Assembly: GCA_947501315.1 (NCBI GenBank)
Contig: CANMXH010000088.1
Location: 1-8,790 of the forward strand
DNA length: 8,790 nucleotides
Direction of reading: 5' to 3'
From: Caulobacteraceae bacterium
GTDB lineage: Bacteria; Pseudomonadota; Alphaproteobacteria; Caulobacterales; Caulobacteraceae
In this document: positions 6,223 to 8,790 of the stretch, piece after piece
Numbering within the stretch: the stretch's first letter is position 1
Layout: each line of letters starts with the position of its first letter
Notes under the pieces: generated by a model
Told to the model about the DNA's origin: nothing
Seen by the model: only the letters and a program-made list of their open reading frames with translations
Database searches by the model: none
Program-made: the position numbers and the translations under genes

Positions 6223-6891
6223 ATGACCCCTCAGCCCCTCAGCACCCCTTTCGTTTTTGACACCGAGTTCGACGCCTCGGGCGAGGTCATCCGCGCCGCA
6301 GTCTTCCGTCCGATCAAGCGCGCCTATGGCCCTGCCGAGGTGGACGCCCTCGTCGCGCAGGCTCGCCTGGAGGCCCGCAATGCAGCCCTGGCCGAGGTCG
6401 AGAGCATCCAGGCCATGGCCCTGTCGACCATCGGCCAGGCACTGGCCGCTGCGGCCCCGGCCCTCGCCCAGGTGGCACAGCTGCATCGTGAGCAGGCCGC
6501 CGAGCTGGCCCTCACTGCCGCCCGCGTTGTGTCCGCTTCCGCTCTCGACCGTCACCCCGAGGCGCCCCTGCAAGCTGCAATCGAGGCGCTGTGCCAGGAG
6601 ATCGACGCCTCGCCGCGGCTGGTGATCCGTACCGGCGACCTCACCGAAGCGACACATGCGCGGATCCAGCAGCTGTGCGCCGATGCCGGCTTCTCGGGCA
6701 TTGTCGCCTTCCGCACCGAGCCCGCCATGGCACCGGCTGCCTTCCAGCTTGAATGGGCCGACGGCCGTGCCGCCTTCGACCCGGAAGAAGCCTTCGCCCG
6801 CATGCGTGAAGCCCTGAACTCCGCCCTGGCCGCCGAGGCCGGGCATGCCGAAAATCTATCCCCCGAAACCTCGACCGAAGGGAGGCCGTAA
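6223..6891 (+). CDS. flbE: FliH-type flagellar export ATPase regulator (FlbE)
   Basis: By position and sequence this is FlbE, the Caulobacter FliH homologue, which binds and restrains the export ATPase FliI and delivers it to the C ring. The 222-residue product has a short N-terminal segment (TPFVFDTEFD, about 8-17), a long Ala/Glu/Gln-rich helical region without prolines in its first half (about 36-95), typical of the FliH coiled coil, and a FliH/V-ATPase-E-like C-terminal domain (LVIRTGDLTEATHARIQQLCADAGFSG..., about 133-160; AFQLEWADGRAAFDPEEAFARM, 168-189). The tail is low-complexity. It starts one base after the fliG stop and its own stop overlaps the fliN start by one base. FliH proteins diverge quickly, so the call leans on context. 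Confidence 0.88.
   Translation: MTPQPLSTPFVFDTEFDASGEVIRAAVFRPIKRAYGPAEVDALVAQARLEARNAALAEVESIQAMALSTIGQALAAAAPALAQVAQLHREQAAELALTAARVVSASALDRHPEAPLQAAIEALCQEIDASPRLVIRTGDLTEATHARIQQLCADAGFSGIVAFRTEPAMAPAAFQLEWADGRAAFDPEEAFARMREALNSALAAEAGHAENLSPETSTEGRP
6880..6885 (+). promoter_or_regulatory. Strong ribosome binding site for fliN
   Basis: GGGAGG at 6880-6885, inside the end of flbE, is five bases before ATG 6891. It supports this start over the in-frame ATG at 6906 (MALEEF). This is a much better site than those before fliG or flbE, in line with the high copy number of FliN in the C ring. Confidence 0.75.
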
Positions 6892-7223
6892 TGGAATCTG
6901 ACACCATGGCCCTGGAGGAGTTCCCGGACTCCGATGCGATCGCGGTCACCGATGATCCGTCCGACAAGACAGCCCAGGATCTCGCGCCTGTCTTCGACGT
7001 GCCGGTGAATATCTCGGCGGTCCTGGGCAAGGCCCATATGTCGGTGGCCCAGCTTCTCAAGCTGAACCGCGGCAGTGTGCTCGAGCTCGACCGCAAGGTC
7101 GGCGAGGCCATCGACATCTTCGTCAACAACCGGCTGGTCGCCCGCGGCGAGGTCGTCGTCGTCGAGGACCGGCTCGGCGTGACCATGACGGAAATCATCA
7201 AGACCGAGGACTCCGCCGCCTGA
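6891..7223 (+). CDS. fliN: Flagellar motor switch protein FliN
   Basis: FliN forms the lower part of the cytoplasmic C ring, together with FliM, and also docks FliH for export. The 110-residue protein consists of an acidic, variable N-terminus (about 1-35) and one SpoA/surface-presentation-of-antigens domain (about 35-105): VFDVPVNISAVLGKAHMSVAQLLKLNRGSVLELDRKVGEAIDIFVNNRLVARGEVVVVEDRLGVTMTEII. All landmark residues of the family (VPV at the start, LNRGSVLELDR, VNNRLVARGEVVVV) are present. It overlaps flbE by one base (TAATG) and has its own strong ribosome site. Forty-one bases follow before flbD. fliM, its partner, is not in this window. Confidence 0.96.
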   Translation: MESDTMALEEFPDSDAIAVTDDPSDKTAQDLAPVFDVPVNISAVLGKAHMSVAQLLKLNRGSVLELDRKVGEAIDIFVNNRLVARGEVVVVEDRLGVTMTEIIKTEDSAA

Positions 7224-7252
7224 TCGGTGGCCGGTTCGTGCGTAAAGATTAG

Positions 7253-7257
7253 AGGAG
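7253..7257 (+). promoter_or_regulatory. Ribosome binding site of flbD
   Basis: AGGAG at 7253-7257, within AGAGGAGAAG, lies seven bases before ATG 7265. The 41-base spacer and independent ribosome site set flbD apart from the overlapping genes before it; no promoter or terminator is evident in the spacer (7224-7264). Confidence 0.75.
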
Positions 7258-7264
7258 AAGACCG

Positions 7265-8659
7265 ATGCGGCTTCTGGTAGTGGGCAGGCTCAGCGGACAG
7301 CTGGCGACGGCAGTGAAAATGGCCATGGCGCACGGCGCCAAGGTCAGCCATGTCGAGCGTGGCGATCAGGCGACGGAACAGCTCCGTCGAGGGCAGGGGG
7401 CCGACCTGCTTATGGTCGATTACCGCATCGACATCGCGGCCCTGATTGCGGCCAATGAGGCCGAGCGGATCCATGTCACCGTGGTGGCCTGCGGCGTTGA
7501 CGCCGACGCCACGGATGCGGCCAATGCCATTCGCGCCGGGGCCAAGGAGTTCATACCCCTGCCGCCCGAGGCCGATCTCATCGCTGCGGTCCTGTCCGCC
7601 GTCGCCGATGACGATCGCCCGCTGATTTCCGCCGACCCGTCGATGAAGGCGGTCATCATGCTGGCCGATCAGGTCGCCCGCTCCGAGGCCTCGATCCTGA
7701 TCACCGGCGAAAGCGGCGTCGGCAAGGAGGTGATGGCCCGTTACCTGCACAATGGTTCGAAACGCGCCGAACGCCCGTTCATCAGCGTCAACTGCGCCGC
7801 CATTCCCGACAATCTGCTGGAATCCGAGCTGTTCGGCCACGAGAAGGGGGCCTTCACCGGCGCCATGGCCCGCCGCATCGGCAAGTTCGAGGAGGCCGAC
7901 GGCGGCACCCTGCTGCTCGACGAAATCTCCGAGATGGACGTCCGTCTGCAGGCCAAGCTGCTGCGCGCCATCCAGGAGCGGGTCATCGACCGCGTCGGCG
8001 GGACCAAGCCGGTGCCGGTCAACATCCGCATCATCGCCACCTCGAACCGCGATCTCGCCAAGTCGGTGGCCGAGGGAACCTTCCGCGAGGACCTGCTCTA
8101 CCGCCTCAACGTCGTGAACCTGCGCCTTCCCGCCCTGCGCGAGCGGCCCGGCGACATCTCTGTGCTGGCTGACCATTTCGTCAGGAAATATGCCGCCGCC
8201 AACGGCGTGCCGGTGCGGCCGATCTCGCTCGATGCCCGCCGCGCCCTGGTCTCGCATCGCTGGAACGGCAACGTCCGCGAGCTGGAAAACGCCATGCACC
8301 GCGCCGTGCTGCTGGCGGTCGGCCCCGAGATCGACGTCGAGGCCATCCGCCTGCCCGACGGCCAGCCGCTCAGCGCCGGTGCCCACGGTGCCGCGGGCTA
8401 TGACAGCCCCGCCGCCCGCGCTGCCCAGACCGCCGACGCCGTCACCCGCGCCCACGTCGGTCAGACGGTGGCGCAGATGGAGAAGGCGCTGATCCTTGAC
8501 ACCCTGTCGCACTGCCTCGGCAACCGCACCCATGCGGCCAACATCCTCGGCATCTCGATCCGTACCCTGCGCAACAAGCTGAACGAATACGCCGACGAGG
8601 GCACCCAGATCATCGCCCCCCAGTCCGGCATCGCCGCCCCTGGCTACGCGGCCGCCTGA
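7265..8659 (+). CDS. flbD: Sigma-54-dependent flagellar transcription regulator FlbD
   Basis: FlbD is the NtrC-type regulator which in Caulobacter activates late sigma-54 flagellar promoters and represses the fliF promoter through ftr sites. The 464-residue protein has an N-terminal receiver-like domain (1-115), a sigma-54 AAA+ domain (about 122-350) and a Fis-type helix-turn-helix (THAANILGISIRTLRNKL, 422-439). The AAA+ domain is intact: Walker A GESGVGKE (148-155), ESELFGHEKGAFTGA with the sigma-54-contacting GAFTGA loop (195-200), Walker B GGTLLLDEI (213-221), and the arginine-finger region FREDLLYRLNV. The receiver keeps an aspartate at residue 52 (VDYRID) but lacks the acidic pair at the first strand (MRLLVVGR) and the usual lysine-proline (IPLPPE instead). 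Between AAA+ and HTH lies an Ala/Gly-rich linker (about 370-400). Last gene of the fliF operon. Confidence 0.95.
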   Translation: MRLLVVGRLSGQLATAVKMAMAHGAKVSHVERGDQATEQLRRGQGADLLMVDYRIDIAALIAANEAERIHVTVVACGVDADATDAANAIRAGAKEFIPLPPEADLIAAVLSAVADDDRPLISADPSMKAVIMLADQVARSEASILITGESGVGKEVMARYLHNGSKRAERPFISVNCAAIPDNLLESELFGHEKGAFTGAMARRIGKFEEADGGTLLLDEISEMDVRLQAKLLRAIQERVIDRVGGTKPVPVNIRIIATSNRDLAKSVAEGTFREDLLYRLNVVNLRLPALRERPGDISVLADHFVRKYAAANGVPVRPISLDARRALVSHRWNGNVRELENAMHRAVLLAVGPEIDVEAIRLPDGQPLSAGAHGAAGYDSPAARAAQTADAVTRAHVGQTVAQMEKALILDTLSHCLGNRTHAANILGISIRTLRNKLNEYADEGTQIIAPQSGIAAPGYAAA

Positions 8660-8661
8660 GA

Positions 8662-8790
8662 GTGACCACGGGTGCGGATCGCAGAAGCGTCCTGACCGGC
8701 CCCTGCGCGCTCGCGCTCGCCGGGTGCGTGGAGGTGTCGGAAATCGGCGGCACCCGGGGCTCCATCGACGCCCGGCGCGAAGCGGTCATC
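8662..8790 (+). CDS. 5' end of a probable lipoprotein gene (truncated by window edge)
   Basis: Forty-three codons are open from GTG 8662 to the window end, with mostly G or C in third codon positions. The translation begins MTTGADRRSVLTGPCALALAGCVEVSE: an Arg-Arg pair, a short hydrophobic stretch and LAGC, a good lipobox with the acylated cysteine at residue 22. This suggests export (possibly by Tat, given RRSVLTG) and lipid attachment in the membrane. The start lies two bases after the flbD stop, but no Shine-Dalgarno sequence is visible, so the exact start is uncertain. The following IDARREAVI reminds me faintly of small SYLF/YSC84-type lipoproteins of alphaproteobacteria, but too little is visible to assign a family. 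It does not look like a known flagellar gene. Confidence 0.5.
   Translation, partial: MTTGADRRSVLTGPCALALAGCVEVSEIGGTRGSIDARREAVI

Noticed and set aside
5091..6224. 377-codon minus-strand open frame opposite fliG
   Set aside because: Shadow of fliG codon usage; no family resemblance and no promoter.
6473..6484. TGGCAC followed by TGCA, resembling a sigma-54 promoter
   Set aside because: The GG-to-GC spacing is too short for the -24/-12 pattern, and it lies inside flbE.
6641..8533. 630-codon open frame on the minus strand, opposite fliN and flbD
   Set aside because: It lies antisense to flbE, fliN and flbD, whose motifs are clear, and its translation is His/Gly/Asp-rich without any recognisable domain; long antisense frames are expected at this GC content.
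1..8790. Defence system, phage, transposon or other novel accessory system
   Set aside because: All long frames with sound codon usage are accounted for by housekeeping or flagellar families; no transposase, integrase, tRNA, terminal repeat or marked composition shift was seen.

Overview
The window reads as a high-GC chromosomal segment from an alphaproteobacterium of the Caulobacterales, most likely Brevundimonas-like. The placement rests on three things: the gene order fliF-fliG-flbE(fliH)-fliN-flbD, which is the classical Caulobacter fliF operon; the presence of the Caulobacter-type regulator FlbD; and CtrA-box-like TTAA-N7-TTAAC promoter sequences in front of both flagellar operons. The genus is inferred, not demonstrated.

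Layout. Positions 1-1149 (minus strand) hold a spermidine-synthase-like gene, truncated by the window's left edge, and folE (GTP cyclohydrolase I), which precedes it in the same transcription direction. Positions 1150-1330 are a divergent intergenic region with a 14-bp tandem duplication, a CtrA-box-like site and an FlbD/ftr-like imperfect palindrome. Positions 1331-3454 (plus) are fliQ-fliR-flhB, the inner-membrane part of the flagellar type III export gate. Positions 3455-3549 are a second promoter region that copies the fliQ element (27 of 30 bases identical). Positions 3550-8659 are fliF (MS ring), fliG (rotor/switch), flbE/fliH (export-ATPase regulator), fliN (C ring) and flbD (sigma-54 transcription activator/repressor). 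The last 130 bases hold the 5' end of a probable lipoprotein gene.

How it works together. The two plus-strand operons encode early (class II) flagellar parts: export gate, MS ring, and part of the switch and export apparatus. The operon ends with FlbD, the regulator that in Caulobacter turns on late sigma-54 genes and turns off the fliF promoter. The sequence suggests one shared regulatory module (CtrA box plus ftr-like palindrome, identical spacing) in front of both operons, so FlbD made from the second operon could feed back on both.

I do not see a previously undescribed system here. This is mostly a well-known flagellar locus. The points worth a second look are the duplicated promoter module, the extra ftr half-site inside the fliF CtrA box, the degenerate FlbD receiver domain, the missing Shine-Dalgarno sequence and tandem repeat at the folE start, and the probable lipoprotein at the right edge.
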